64,000 nucleotides of DNA from Oscillospiraceae bacterium (GCA_004556975.1 SFFD01000004.1:1-64000); one strand, 5' to 3'. Shown: positions 7,890-16,755, counted from the first letter of the stretch. A program made the numbers and translations. Notes: generated by a model not told the origin, from the letters alone.

Positions 7890-8615
7890 CTATAAACTTT
7901 CCACTATTAATGCCAAGTTGTACACTATCGCAACAATGATTGACGGAAGCATGTTTGCAGTGCGTATTTTTGCATTTGCCGCAAAATTAAGGCCGATACA
8001 AACTATAAGTGCGCTTCCGACCATTGTAATATCCGTCATCATATTTGCCGAAGCGTTGAGCACATCAGAAACTGCCGATGCAAAAAGAGAAATTGCGCCC
8101 TGATATACGAGCACTGAAGCTCCGGCAAAAATTGCGCCTATCCCCATTGTAGAAGTAAGCACCAGCGCAGTTACTGCGTCAAGCACGCTTTTTACAAGCA
8201 AAAGACTGTAATCCCCGGTAAGCCCGTCATTTATGGGGCCGAGAATTGCCATTGAACCAACACAATAGACAAGGGTTGCCGAAACAAATCCTCTTGCGAA
8301 TCCGTCGAATTTCACCTTGCACTCAATTTTTTGTCCAATGTCGTTTACTTTATCATCAATATCTATAGCTTCGCCAATGGCTGTACCGATTACAAGGCAC
8401 AAAAGCAAAAGCATTCCGCCGTTCTCAACGATTTTCCCGTTTTCTGAAACAGAGAGCATATTCGTGAGCACGCCGTTAAGCCCTATTATGAGCATGGCAA
8501 GACCCATTGCTTTCATGACGCCATCCATAATGCTTTCTTTTATTCCTTTTTTGAGCACAAGCCCCAAAAGTCCGCCAACAGTTATGGCGACAGTATTTAT
8601 TATCGTTCCTGTCAT
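7890..8615 (-). CDS. DUF554 family membrane protein
   Basis: A 241-residue integral membrane protein with about seven hydrophobic segments. The opening MTGTIINTVAITVGGLLGLVLKKG and the GLNGVLTNMLSVSENGK and FASAVSDVLNASANMMTDITMVG stretches match the DUF554 (YdfK/YqgA) family, whose function is unknown. It begins directly at the trmD stop (TAAATG), so it is the last gene of the ylxM-ffh-rpsP-khpA-rimM-trmD operon. Such placement after trmD suggests co-transcription rather than a shared pathway. Confidence 0.88.
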   Translation of the reverse strand: MTGTIINTVAITVGGLLGLVLKKGIKESIMDGVMKAMGLAMLIIGLNGVLTNMLSVSENGKIVENGGMLLLLCLVIGTAIGEAIDIDDKVNDIGQKIECKVKFDGFARGFVSATLVYCVGSMAILGPINDGLTGDYSLLLVKSVLDAVTALVLTSTMGIGAIFAGASVLVYQGAISLFASAVSDVLNASANMMTDITMVGSALIVCIGLNFAANAKIRTANMLPSIIVAIVYNLALIVESL

Positions 8616-9314
8616 TTAGTCATTCCCTTTATATTTTTCATACATATCCGGGCGTTTTTCCTTTGTTATTTGTACCGCCCTCTCATGTCTCCAATCGGTT
8701 ATAAGCCGGTGATTTCCGCCCAGCAAAACCTCCGGCACGGCTTTGTTATGCCAAACTTGCGGTCTTGTATACTGTGGATATTCAAGCAAGCCGGAAAAGT
8801 GGCTTTCATCTTCAAAGCACACATCTTCGGACAATACTCCGTCGCACAGCCTGCCTATGCAGTCCGTAAGCACCAATGCGCCAAGCTCTCCCCCGGTTAT
8901 AACATAATCGCCTATTGAAACCTCTTTGTCCACAATTTCTTCCAAAACGCGCTCGTCAACGCCCTCATAATGGCCGCAAAGCAGAAAAAGATGGTCGTAA
9001 TTTTCGGCAAAATCCACAGCCATTTCCTGATTGAGCACCGCGCCCTTTGGCGACATATAAATCACATAGGGTTTTGAGCACGCCTCTTCACATACGTGCT
9101 CAAAACAGCGAAAAATGGGTTCCGCCTTGAGCAGCATTCCGTTTCCGCCGCCGTAAGGCGCGTCATCAACGCGCTTATGCTTATCATTTGAAAAATCGCG
9201 GATGTTATGACAATATATTTCAATAAACCCTGCGCGGCGTGCCCTACCGATTATGCTTGTGCTGAGCACCGCTTCGCACATTTCCGGAAACAGGGTTGCA
9301 ATGTCAATCCTCAT
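8616..9314 (-). CDS. trmD: tRNA (guanine37-N1)-methyltransferase
   Basis: Forms m1G37 next to the anticodon and so prevents +1 frameshifting. The 232-residue SPOUT protein contains YGGGNGMLLKAEPIF, the trefoil-knot motif GDYVITGGELGALVLTDC, and a normal C-terminal domain (HNKAVPEVLLGGNHRLI). It overlaps the end of rimM and is followed immediately by the DUF554 gene. The order rpsP-khpA-rimM-trmD is conserved in Firmicutes. Several TGAGCAC heptamers lie within it. Confidence 0.98.
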   Translation of the reverse strand: MRIDIATLFPEMCEAVLSTSIIGRARRAGFIEIYCHNIRDFSNDKHKRVDDAPYGGGNGMLLKAEPIFRCFEHVCEEACSKPYVIYMSPKGAVLNQEMAVDFAENYDHLFLLCGHYEGVDERVLEEIVDKEVSIGDYVITGGELGALVLTDCIGRLCDGVLSEDVCFEDESHFSGLLEYPQYTRPQVWHNKAVPEVLLGGNHRLITDWRHERAVQITKEKRPDMYEKYKGND

Positions 9315-9819
9315 CGTCGAAAAGTCCTTTCATCGGCGTTATGCTCAAAATTCCGCCGTCAATATCCACGCTGTCAATCACCTGGGGAATTGCAGGAATC
9401 CAGGTTTCCCTGCCGTTTTCGTCCTTGACATCGTAAATATCGTTTGCGCCGGTGGAAGCAACGTCAAAAACCTCGCCGTAACAAATTCCGCTTTCCGAAT
9501 CCATTACTTTAAGGCCGATTATGTCCTGTATAAAGTATTCACCCTTTTTTACGGGAATATCCCCGCGCTTCATATAAATGACCTTGCCTATAAATTTGCG
9601 GGCATCCTCCGGCGAATCAATGCCTTTAAACTTTACAAGGTAAACATTTTTGTGCGGTTTTACATATTGCACGCGGAATTCCTGCTCGCCTTTGTCGTCA
9701 AGATACATTCTTGCTGCACGCTCAACATCGCCGGGGTCACACCACGGATAAAGGCGCATATCTCCCTTTATCCCATGAGTGGTAACAATTTCTCCGACCT
9801 CAAGGTATTCCTTTCTCAT
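9304..9819 (-). CDS. rimM: 16S rRNA processing protein RimM
   Basis: 30S maturation factor that binds S19. The 171-residue protein has the N-terminal RimM barrel (LEVGEIVTTHGIKGDMRLYPWCDP) and the PRC-barrel half (KGEYFIQDIIGLKVMDSE, then WIPAIPQVIDSVDIDGG). Length is normal. Its 3' end overlaps the start of trmD by 11 bases, indicating coupled translation. Confidence 0.96.
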   Translation of the reverse strand: MRKEYLEVGEIVTTHGIKGDMRLYPWCDPGDVERAARMYLDDKGEQEFRVQYVKPHKNVYLVKFKGIDSPEDARKFIGKVIYMKRGDIPVKKGEYFIQDIIGLKVMDSESGICYGEVFDVASTGANDIYDVKDENGRETWIPAIPQVIDSVDIDGGILSITPMKGLFDDED

Positions 9820-9875
9820 AGTTCCGCCTCCGTTTATAATTCCCCCGCCAAAATATTGACGAGGGAATTTTTTGT

Positions 9876-10127
9876 TTATTCTATGGTAACGGCAACCTTT
9901 TCGCCGTTACGGTTCGCAGCGGTACGCATAAGGGTGCGAATCGCTCGGGCAATTTTGCCCTGGCGACCTATAACTCTGCCCATATCGTCCGGAGCAACAT
10001 GAAGATGATAGGTTATGGTGCCCTCTTCATCCGGCTCATCAACGGTAACAACAACAGCATCCTTATTTTCAACAAGGCCGCGTGCAATAACAGCAAGCAG
10101 TTCTTCCATGTTCAGAACCTCCGGCAT
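9876..10127 (-). CDS. khpA: KH-domain RNA-binding protein KhpA (YlqC)
   Basis: A small RNA chaperone of 83 residues. One KH domain is present with the GxxG loop in VIGRQGKIARAIRTLM near residue 55. In Firmicutes KhpA forms a dimer with KhpB and influences cell division and many transcripts. Position between rpsP and rimM is conserved; its ATG overlaps the rpsP stop by one base. Confidence 0.95.
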   Translation of the reverse strand: MPEVLNMEELLAVIARGLVENKDAVVVTVDEPDEEGTITYHLHVAPDDMGRVIGRQGKIARAIRTLMRTAANRNGEKVAVTIE

Positions 10128-10372
10128 TACTTAAGAATGCCTTCAACTTTAAGCAGAGCTTTAACGGTATCGGTGGGCTGTGCGCCGGAAGCAATCCATT
10201 TTTCGACTTTCTCTGCATCAACCTTGATTACGGACGGTTCTTTGGTAGGATCATAATAGCCTACTTCTTCAATGAAACGGCCATCTCTGGGATAGCGGGA
10301 GTCGGCAACTACGATACGATAGAAAGGTGCTTTTTTAGCGCCCATGCGGCGCAGTCTGATTTTAACGGACAT
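10127..10372 (-). CDS. rpsP: 30S ribosomal protein S16
   Basis: Structural protein of the small subunit, 81 residues. The start MSVKIRLRRMGAKKAPFYRI and the motif VGYYDPTKEP are canonical S16. I take the ATG at 10372, preceded by AGGAAAAG; an upstream in-frame ATG has no ribosome site. It lies between ffh and khpA as in other Firmicutes. Confidence 0.97.
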   Translation of the reverse strand: MSVKIRLRRMGAKKAPFYRIVVADSRYPRDGRFIEEVGYYDPTKEPSVIKVDAEKVEKWIASGAQPTDTVKALLKVEGILK

Positions 10373-10439
10373 TTTACTTTTCCTCCTATAGTGAAAAAAA
10401 TTATCATATTTTATCAATGGCTTTCGCCTAAAGATATCA

Positions 10440-11807
10440 TTAAAAAGGCATTCCCATGCCGCCGCCGTTTTGCATTTGGCTAAGCATTTGGCGCATTTTT
10501 TTGCCTTGCTTTCCGTTGCCGGAAAGCTGCTTCATCATCTTCTGCATCTGCTCAAACTGCTTTAACAGGCGGTTGACATCCTCAACCTTTGTTCCGCTAC
10601 CGGCAGCAATTCTTTTTTTGCGCTGGGCGGAGATGATGGAGGGCTTCGCCCTCTCTTTTTTGGTCATGGAATTGATGATAGCTTCGGTTCTTACAAGCTG
10701 TTTTTCGCCCTGCTCCGCTTCTTCGTCGCTGAGCTTTTTCTTCGCACCGGGAAGCATGGAAACAATCTGGCTGAGCGAGCCCATTTTGCGAACCTGCTTC
10801 ATCTGTTCCAGAAGGTCATTCATATCAAAGCTGTTTTCGCCGAGTTTTTTCGCCATTTCCTCGGCTTTTTTGGCGTCAAGCTGTTCCTCGGCCTTTTCAA
10901 TAAGGGTGAGCACGTCGCCCATGCCGAGAATTCGGGACGCCATACGGTCGGGATAGAACGGCTCCAAATCGGTAAGCTTTTCGCCGGTACCGGTAAACTT
11001 GATGGGCGCGCCGGTAACCGCTCTTACGGAAAGAGCCGCGCCGCCGCGGGTGTCGCCGTCGAGCTTTGTAAGGATAACGCCGGTAATGCCGAGCTTTTCG
11101 TTGAAGGACTGGGCAACGTTTACGGCGTCCTGACCTGTCATGGAGTCGATTACGAGAAGGATTTCCTCCGGGTGAAACTGCTCTTTAAGGCGAAGCAGTT
11201 CATCCATAAGTTCAGTATCAATGTGCAGACGGCCTGCAGTATCAAGTATGACAATGTCATTGCCGTAATCCTTTGCGTGGGCAATAGCTTTTTTGGCTAT
11301 CTCGCAGGGGTCAATCTGCCCCATTTCAAACACCGGAACGTCAATCTGGCTGCCGACCACTTTAAGCTGGTCAATAGCCGCCGGGCGGTAAACGTCGCAG
11401 GCTACAAGCAGCGGGCGCTTGCCCATTTTCTTGAAATGCAGCGCCAGCTTTCCGGAATGGGTGGTTTTACCGGAACCCTGAAGACCGACCATCATAATGA
11501 CGGTGGGAATCTTCGATGAATAATTTATGCGGGCGTTGGATTCGCCCATAAGAACGGTAAGTTCTTCATTAACTATTTTAATTACCTGCTGCGCGGGAGT
11601 AAGACTTTCAAGCACTTCCGCGCCGACGGCTCTTTCGCTTACCTTTGCCACAAAGTCCTTTGCGACTTTATAGTTGACATCTGCTTCAAGAAGTGCAAGG
11701 CGCACTTCGCGCATTGCAGCTTTTACGTCGCTCTCGGTAAGCTTGCCTTTATTTTTAAGCTTTTTAAAAACCGCAGAAAGCTTGTCGGATAATCCTTCAA
11801 ATGCCAT
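10440..11807 (-). CDS. ffh: Signal recognition particle protein Ffh
   Basis: SRP54 GTPase that targets nascent membrane proteins. The 455-residue product has the N domain, the G domain with P-loop GLQGSGKTTHSGKLA (about residue 105), DTAGRLH and TKLDGDTRGG, and the Met-rich M domain that binds 4.5S RNA and signal peptides, ending in MRQMLSQMQNGGGMGMPF. It follows ylxM by 14 bases, the usual ylxM-ffh arrangement. Confidence 0.98.
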   Translation of the reverse strand: MAFEGLSDKLSAVFKKLKNKGKLTESDVKAAMREVRLALLEADVNYKVAKDFVAKVSERAVGAEVLESLTPAQQVIKIVNEELTVLMGESNARINYSSKIPTVIMMVGLQGSGKTTHSGKLALHFKKMGKRPLLVACDVYRPAAIDQLKVVGSQIDVPVFEMGQIDPCEIAKKAIAHAKDYGNDIVILDTAGRLHIDTELMDELLRLKEQFHPEEILLVIDSMTGQDAVNVAQSFNEKLGITGVILTKLDGDTRGGAALSVRAVTGAPIKFTGTGEKLTDLEPFYPDRMASRILGMGDVLTLIEKAEEQLDAKKAEEMAKKLGENSFDMNDLLEQMKQVRKMGSLSQIVSMLPGAKKKLSDEEAEQGEKQLVRTEAIINSMTKKERAKPSIISAQRKKRIAAGSGTKVEDVNRLLKQFEQMQKMMKQLSGNGKQGKKMRQMLSQMQNGGGMGMPF

Positions 11808-11821
11808 TATTATTTCTCCAG

Positions 11822-12184
11822 TTAATCGTTAAGGTGGCTTGCAATGCCAACAATTTCGGTGGTATGCTGCGTAATTTCGCGAATTGTTGCGCCACGAACG
11901 CTGTCTTCCTCAATGGCGTGCGCTTCGCTGATTATTTTGTCAAGGCCGTGCTGAATTTCGCGAAAGCGCTTTGCAAGGCCAAGCTTTTCTTCCATTTCAA
12001 TAAGGGTGGCTTCCGCTCTTTTTATGGAATCGCGGACGCCCTGCCTTGTAATTCCGAGGTGCTCGGAGATTTCCGCCAAAGAAAGGTCATCGTTATAATA
12101 ATAATCAATTACATCCTGCTGCTTTTCGGTAAGAATTTCACCGTAAAAATCGAAAAGAAGCGAAATGTTCATGTCCTTTGCCAA
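11822..12184 (-). CDS. ylxM: YlxM/UPF0122 DNA-binding-like protein (SRP operon)
   Basis: A 120-residue helix-turn-helix protein; YlxM homologues associate with SRP and modulate Ffh/FtsY GTPase activity. The motif LLFDFYGEILTEKQQDVIDYYY followed by DLSLAEISEHLGITRQGVRDSIKRAE is the family signature, a sigma-70 region-4-like HTH. The start is probably the TTG at 12184, eight bases after GGAGG; an in-frame GTG at 12193 overlaps that ribosome site. Confidence 0.93.
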   Translation of the reverse strand: MAKDMNISLLFDFYGEILTEKQQDVIDYYYNDDLSLAEISEHLGITRQGVRDSIKRAEATLIEMEEKLGLAKRFREIQHGLDKIISEAHAIEEDSVRGATIREITQHTTEIVGIASHLND

Positions 12185-12234
12185 AGCGTCCACCTCCTTT
12201 TTGTAAAGTTTTTTTCTTTACAACAACACGAATT

Positions 12235-12263
12235 ATTATAAAGGAAAAGCCTTTACATGTCAA
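12235..12263 (-). promoter_or_regulatory. Promoter of the ylxM-ffh-rpsP-khpA-rimM-trmD operon
   Basis: Minus-strand TTGACA (12258-12263) and TATAAT (12235-12240) with a 17-base spacer, a consensus sigma-A promoter. The 5' leader carries an inverted repeat TTGTAAAG-N7-CTTTACAA (12201-12223) just before the ribosome site, which could form a hairpin or protein site. Confidence 0.85.
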
Positions 12264-12448
12264 GTGTTTTTACACGCTTTTTTATAAATGTGCGTATAAG
12301 TTCTTTTCCTGCTCGGCATAAAATTGAGCGCTTTATCGCTTGGATAATAATTTTTCTTTGATTTGTAAAAAATAAAAAAGCATTGCAGCAATTTTACCAA
12401 AAATCGGCACTTATATTATGAAAAATGAAAGAAGTGCGTGTTAGCATT

Positions 12449-13351
12449 ATGAAAAAACTGATTTCAGCCGTGCTTTGCCTGCTGCTTATATTTGCCGTTG
12501 CCGTAACCGCCTTTGCGGACGAGAGCGGCGCAGGTTCCGTATACGCTTCCAAGTCGGAGGCAGATTCCCTGCTTGCCGCCGCAAAGGCAAGCGACTCCGT
12601 TTTGAGCAAATCTTTGAGCGAGTACAAAATATCCATTGACGAAAAGACCCTTATGCCCTTATATTATTCAAGCCTTTTGGATTACGCCGAAAGCGGCAGC
12701 CTGAAATATCAGGCATACCTGCTGGACGGAAAGCAAATGTACGCTTCGGATATGCTTGATTCCTCCGGAAAATTTGCCGGTACGGCCGTACTCAGCGAGG
12801 ATGACATTCTTATGTATAAAGAGTCCTCCGACAAAAACGACTCCCTGGATTTTCTTTCGGCAAACGCAAAAAGAATATCCTCCCTTACAGGCAGCAAGAT
12901 AGAGTCTCTTGAGAGCAAAGCAAAATTTATGTTCCTTGAAGGCGCCGGCTACGTTTACTACATAGAAACAGACAGCAAAGCGGTTCCGATTTCCACAAAC
13001 CTCAAGGGCGCAAACGGCGACCTTTTTAACAGCGAAAACAAAGGCATGGTTGCCGTTGACGAAAATCTGCTTTCCTTTGCAAAGGAGCTTTTTAAAAAGG
13101 CAAACGAAGAAAAAGCGGCGCTTGCCAATTTGGCTTCGGGTGAAAATCCGCCTACCGGTGCGGCGGTTCCCGCATATTTTGCCGACAACTCCGAATATAA
13201 TAATACATCTTCCAAAGTTCTTCCGCAGGCGCTGCTTTCCGCCGCGGCGGTAGGCACCATCGTGTTTATCCTTACAAACAAAGCGGAAAAAGCGAAAAAT
13301 AATCGAGCGCCGCTCACAAATTTGCGCAGGCAAAGCCGCTGTTTCTTATAA
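12449..13351 (+). CDS. Secreted or membrane-anchored protein of unknown function
   Basis: A 300-residue protein with a clear Sec signal peptide (MKKLISAVLCLLLIFAVAVTAFA, cleavage after AFA) and one hydrophobic segment near the C-terminus (QALLSAAAVGTIVFIL) followed by a basic tail. The exported part is Ser/Ala/Glu/Lys-rich with no cysteine and no domain I recognise. The C-terminal topology looks like a tail anchor with the bulk outside the membrane. The stop codon lies in the loop of the terminator hairpin, and the last 15 residues are unusually Arg/Asn-rich, so a late frameshift is possible. Monocistronic, pointing away from the ylxM operon. Confidence 0.6.
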   Translation: MKKLISAVLCLLLIFAVAVTAFADESGAGSVYASKSEADSLLAAAKASDSVLSKSLSEYKISIDEKTLMPLYYSSLLDYAESGSLKYQAYLLDGKQMYASDMLDSSGKFAGTAVLSEDDILMYKESSDKNDSLDFLSANAKRISSLTGSKIESLESKAKFMFLEGAGYVYYIETDSKAVPISTNLKGANGDLFNSENKGMVAVDENLLSFAKELFKKANEEKAALANLASGENPPTGAAVPAYFADNSEYNNTSSKVLPQALLSAAAVGTIVFILTNKAEKAKNNRAPLTNLRRQSRCFL

Positions 13352-13369
13352 AACGGCGGTTTTGTTTTA
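13336..13369 (+). terminator. Terminator overlapping the stop of the secreted-protein gene
   Basis: CCGCTGTTT pairs with AAACGGCGG (one G-U pair) with TTTTGTTTT after it. The TAA stop of the preceding gene is in the loop. Confidence 0.7.
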
Positions 13370-13429
13370 TAAATATTCGTATAAATCGCCGACGATTTTT
13401 CCCAAGCGTATAAAAATTATCCGAGACAA

Positions 13430-13460
13430 ACAAAAAGTGCCCTTGCAGAAGCAAGGGCAC
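13430..13460 (-). terminator. Terminator after the amidohydrolase gene
   Basis: GTGCCCTTGC and its complement flank a 4-base loop; on the minus strand TTTTTG follows. Confidence 0.85.
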
Positions 13461-13468
13461 AGCGAATT

Positions 13469-14263
13469 CTATATTCCCATCACTCTGGCGAAGTTTACGC
13501 CGAGGAGCATACGGTTTTGTTCTTCCGAAAGACCGAGCCCAAAAAAACGGTTAAGCTCAATTTCATGATCCTGAGAGGGAAAATCCGTTCCCCAAAAGAA
13601 ATTTTCTATGCCGAATTTATCGAAAAATTTGAATATCAGCTCTTTTTCCATAAACATAATGGAGCTTGAAATATCGAACAGGCAGGTTCCGGGTTTATAG
13701 GCTTCGTAAGCGCGTTCCCAAACCTGATATCCGCCAAAATGCGCCGCAATCACCTTGATTCCCGGCAGCTCCTCCAAAACCGCAACCATTCGGCGCGGAT
13801 CGGAAAACGGAAGTTTGGCGTCGCCGGTATGAACCAGTGCAAACATATCGTTGTCACGAATTGCTTTCCACATGGGCAGCGCCTTTTGGTCGTCAATCAA
13901 AAACTGCTGAAAATCCGGGTGCAGCTTAACTCCGCCCAGCCCTGCAGCCTTTATTCTTTTCAGTTCCGCGTCAATGTTCTCAAAATCAGGATGCACGCTG
14001 CCAAAGCCAATAAATTTTTCGTACTTTGAACATTCATAAATAATGAAATCATTTATGCTTGTCACCTGCTTCGGGCTTGTTGCGGCGGAACAAATCAGAA
14101 ATTTGTCAACGTCTATCTTTTCGCCGGATTTAAGCAGTTCCTCCGCCGTGCCGGTGTGATATATAGGTACATTGTAAAAGCTACCGATGGCTTCTCCCGC
14201 CTTGTCGGCAATTTTATCCGGGTAAATATGCGTGTGTGCGTCAATTATTCTGTATTCGGGCAA
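13469..14263 (-). CDS. Amidohydrolase 2 family (TIM-barrel metal-dependent hydrolase)
   Basis: A 264-residue metal-dependent hydrolase or decarboxylase of the ACMSD-like amidohydrolase 2 family. Metal-binding motif IDAHTHIYP near the N-terminus, GLGGVKLHPDFQQF in the middle, then HTGDAKLPFSDPRR, IAAHFGGYQVWERA and FGTDFP-like WGTDFPSQD near the C-terminus supply the expected His/Asp ligands. Substrate cannot be inferred. The start is set at the TTG at 14263, preceded by GGGAGAGG; this puts the HTH motif at residue 11 as usual. It is a single gene beside the eut operon, same strand, but separated by two terminators. Confidence 0.85.
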   Translation of the reverse strand: MPEYRIIDAHTHIYPDKIADKAGEAIGSFYNVPIYHTGTAEELLKSGEKIDVDKFLICSAATSPKQVTSINDFIIYECSKYEKFIGFGSVHPDFENIDAELKRIKAAGLGGVKLHPDFQQFLIDDQKALPMWKAIRDNDMFALVHTGDAKLPFSDPRRMVAVLEELPGIKVIAAHFGGYQVWERAYEAYKPGTCLFDISSSIMFMEKELIFKFFDKFGIENFFWGTDFPSQDHEIELNRFFGLGLSEEQNRMLLGVNFARVMGI

Positions 14264-14371
14264 AAGAACCTCTCCCTTCCGAAAAAATTTTACCACAAAA
14301 TATACTTAATATCAAGCTACACTACTATCAACCAAATTTATGACGGCATAAATACGCCTGCCTTGAACACA

Positions 14372-14407
14372 AAAAAAGCACCGCTTCGTACGAAGCGGTG
14401 CTTTTTT
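14372..14407 (-). terminator. Terminator of the eut operon
   Basis: A 17-bp perfect palindromic stem (GCACCGCTTCG core) flanked by A and T tracts, positioned just after eutQ. It is symmetrical and could stop transcription in both directions. Confidence 0.9.
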
Positions 14408-14421
14408 GAGAAAACCAAAAA

Positions 14422-14877
14422 TTATTGATTTGCCCAGTCTGCCGGATAAGAAATGTAGATAAATCTTACATGATCCGGAGTGGAGAAATGAATGCTGGTG
14501 CCTTTCGGAATGAAAGTCATGTCGCCTGCGTGAGCAGTGACATCGCCGGCATCGGATTTAAGAACGATGGTACCATCAATGATGTACTCTGCTTCGTCAT
14601 AGTTAAGAGTCCAAGGAAAGTCTACGCCGTTATCAAGCTCCATAACGCCGATACCGAGACGAGGAGACTCCTCGAGGGTTACTACATCGAGAAGAGAAAC
14701 ATCTTTATTTGCAGCACCGATGTCAAAGGGGAAAGGTTCACATTTGACAGTTTCGGTCTTAATGCTCATCATGCCGTTGGAGAGAACGTTTCTCTCAAAA
14801 GGCATAGCATCTTCGTTTTTCATATTCTCGCAGACTTTGGCGACTATCTCTTTAATCAGCTCTTCACTAAGATTCAT
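14422..14877 (-). CDS. eutQ: Ethanolamine utilisation protein EutQ (cupin)
   Basis: EutQ in Salmonella has acetate kinase activity and is linked to microcompartment assembly; the family is a cupin. The 151-residue protein has an N-terminal helix (LSEELIKEIVAKVCENMK) resembling encapsulation-type peptides, then a C-terminal cupin barrel: ESPRLGIGVMELDNGVDFPW, YDEAEYIIDGTIVL, GDMTFIPKGTSIHF. It is the last gene of the operon and is followed by a strong terminator. Confidence 0.92.
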   Translation of the reverse strand: MNLSEELIKEIVAKVCENMKNEDAMPFERNVLSNGMMSIKTETVKCEPFPFDIGAANKDVSLLDVVTLEESPRLGIGVMELDNGVDFPWTLNYDEAEYIIDGTIVLKSDAGDVTAHAGDMTFIPKGTSIHFSTPDHVRFIYISYPADWANQ

Positions 14878-14939
14878 GGATATACGCCTCCTTCTACTTA
14901 AGTTTTAAGGCCGTTATAGACCTTTAGGATTTCTCAATA

Positions 14940-14990
14940 GAAGTGCCTATCGCGGCAATAGGCACTTCCAAAGTTTTGGCAAAAGCCAAA
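14940..14990 (-). other. Intercistronic hairpins between eutH and eutQ
   Basis: GAAGTGCCTAT and ATAGGCACTTC form an 11-bp stem (14940-14968), and TTTGGC/GCCAAA form a small second one (14977-14990). On the minus strand no T run follows, so these look like mRNA processing or stability elements rather than a terminator. Confidence 0.5.
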
Positions 14991-15001
14991 TTTTCAGCTA
15001 A

Positions 15002-16231
15002 TTATTCTTTGTTGGCAGAGGGGATCTTCGCAAGAAGTGCGGGAGCCATGATGTTGCCAAGAACAACAGCAAGAATACCAGCAACAAGTTTACCAACGAT
15101 CATCGGGAAGATCATGTCAGGGTTGTTACCGGCGCAGAAGCCGAGGTGGTCACCAAATACGAATGCTGCAGAAACAGCAAATGCGCAGTTGAGGAGTTTG
15201 CCCTTCGGGTTCATATCTTTAAGAAGGTTGAACATTGCGATGTTGTTAGCAAGGTTTGCAACCATACCAGCAGAACCAGCAGCGTTCATGCCAAGAGCGG
15301 AACCGACTTTTTCAAGAGCTTTGCCGAAGTGGTCAGTAACGAACTTAACCATCGGATAAGCACCGGCAAGGGTGATAGCGATGATACCGCAAGTAAGAAG
15401 ACCGCCTGCAAGACCATCCTTATCTTCAGCAACCATGAGCTGGAATACAGGGAATACGATACCGGTATTGAACTCAAAGATAGCAATAGCAGTAACAGCG
15501 GTGATGAAGATGGTAACGCCGTTACCAAATTTATCAAAGCCCTTCATCATGCCGGCAGGAGCGAACCAAAGACCAACAGCGATGAGACCAGCAATGATAA
15601 CAACGGGGATCATGTTGAGGAAAATATCAGCAACGCTAAGTTTGTACTGAGTGGTGTTCATAACGAAACCGCCGGCGATGCATCCGAACGGGATGGTTAC
15701 CATACCAACAAGAGTACCTGCACCAAGGTAAGGACGATCTTCAGGATCGATGATACCAAGAGCTACAGGAATGGTGAAAACGATGGTCGGTCCCATCATG
15801 GAGCCGAGAATAAGACCAGCGTAGTTACCAATGGACTCGTTAGCAGCCATCTCCATAGCAAGAGGATAACCGCCCATGTCGCAAGCAAGAAGGGTGGTTG
15901 CAAACATGGAAGCATCAGCGCCTACAAGTTTGTAAACAGGTCCGATAATGGGGTTAAGAATAAGTGCAAGGATAGGAGCAACAGCAACAACGCCTGCCAT
16001 GGACATAGCAAGAGGGCCCATTGCGTTGATACCTTCTTCAAACTGCTCGCCATAGCCGTGCTTATTGCCGCAGATACGGTCGATAGCACCGACGACCATG
16101 AAGATGGCCATAATCATAACAACGATAGTGCTTATTGCAGTCCAACCGCCAAGGTTTGCAACCCAATCTTTAAGAGACTGAACGCACATAGGCAGAGTTT
16201 CGTTCCAAACCTGAATAAGTTCATCAAACAT
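15002..16231 (-). CDS. eutH: Ethanolamine transporter EutH
   Basis: Inner-membrane permease for ethanolamine, needed mainly when the uncharged amine is scarce (acid pH or low concentration). The 409-residue protein has about ten hydrophobic segments; the stretches AIDRICGNKHGYGEQFEEGI, ACDMGGYPLAMEMAANESIG and FGDHLGFCAGNNPDMIFPMI are characteristic of EutH. It is encoded late in the operon after eutN, which is unusual for a transporter but common in clostridial eut loci. A 200-base gap with a hairpin separates it from eutN. Confidence 0.97.
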   Translation of the reverse strand: MFDELIQVWNETLPMCVQSLKDWVANLGGWTAISTIVVMIMAIFMVVGAIDRICGNKHGYGEQFEEGINAMGPLAMSMAGVVAVAPILALILNPIIGPVYKLVGADASMFATTLLACDMGGYPLAMEMAANESIGNYAGLILGSMMGPTIVFTIPVALGIIDPEDRPYLGAGTLVGMVTIPFGCIAGGFVMNTTQYKLSVADIFLNMIPVVIIAGLIAVGLWFAPAGMMKGFDKFGNGVTIFITAVTAIAIFEFNTGIVFPVFQLMVAEDKDGLAGGLLTCGIIAITLAGAYPMVKFVTDHFGKALEKVGSALGMNAAGSAGMVANLANNIAMFNLLKDMNPKGKLLNCAFAVSAAFVFGDHLGFCAGNNPDMIFPMIVGKLVAGILAVVLGNIMAPALLAKIPSANKE

Positions 16232-16320
16232 AAAATTGACCTCCTAAAATAGTTTAATTCTCAAACTATATTCATAAAAGGACTTTCCGAAACAAAAGTT
16301 AACAATACAGACCATAAAAG

Positions 16321-16352
16321 TCGGGCACTCCTTGCGGAGGCCGCTTGCCCGA
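16321..16352 (-). terminator. Compound hairpin between eutN and eutH
   Basis: TCGGGCA and TGCCCGA enclose a second hairpin CTCC-TTGC-GGAG. On the minus strand CTTTTATGG follows, a weak T tract, so this is probably an attenuator or partial terminator that lowers eutH-eutQ expression relative to the shell genes. No separate gene is seen in 16232-16444. Confidence 0.5.
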
Positions 16353-16444
16353 AATTTAAAATTATGTATTCTTTTGCCTCATACTTTCCTAAAATGACTT
16401 CATACCTGTATAAAAACAGGGTTTTTCAAGGTTCAAATAGCAGA

Positions 16445-16723
16445 TTATTCAATCTCTGCAAGAACCGTATCATCGATAACACCAACTATTGCAGCGTCGA
16501 TAGGCACGCTTGTGCCGACGGCATATCTGGCGGGGTTTCCTGTTACGATAAGTACTTTATCGCCGATACCTGCGTCAACTACGTCAGCGGCAATATAGGG
16601 CTCACGAGTGATGTTTCCGGCCATCTTATAGTCGAGAGGTTCGACTATAAGAAGTTTAAGGCCTTCAAGTTTCGGCTCTTTTCTGGTTGCCCAAACGCTG
16701 CCTATAACTACTCCAATTCTCAT
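16445..16723 (-). CDS. eutN: Microcompartment vertex protein EutN (BMC-P pentamer)
   Basis: Pentameric protein of the EutN/CcmL family that caps the vertices of the shell. The 92 residues match the family along their length: MRIGVVIGSVWATRKEPKLEG, LKLLIVEPLD, AADVVDAGIGDKVLIVTG and the C-terminal PIDAAIVGVIDDTVL. The family's conserved GxGD-like turn (GIGDKVL) is present. Located between the TIGR02536-like gene and eutH. Confidence 0.96.
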   Translation of the reverse strand: MRIGVVIGSVWATRKEPKLEGLKLLIVEPLDYKMAGNITREPYIAADVVDAGIGDKVLIVTGNPARYAVGTSVPIDAAIVGVIDDTVLAEIE

Positions 16724-16755
16724 TTGGTAATACCTCCGTTAATTTTGATCTGAAA

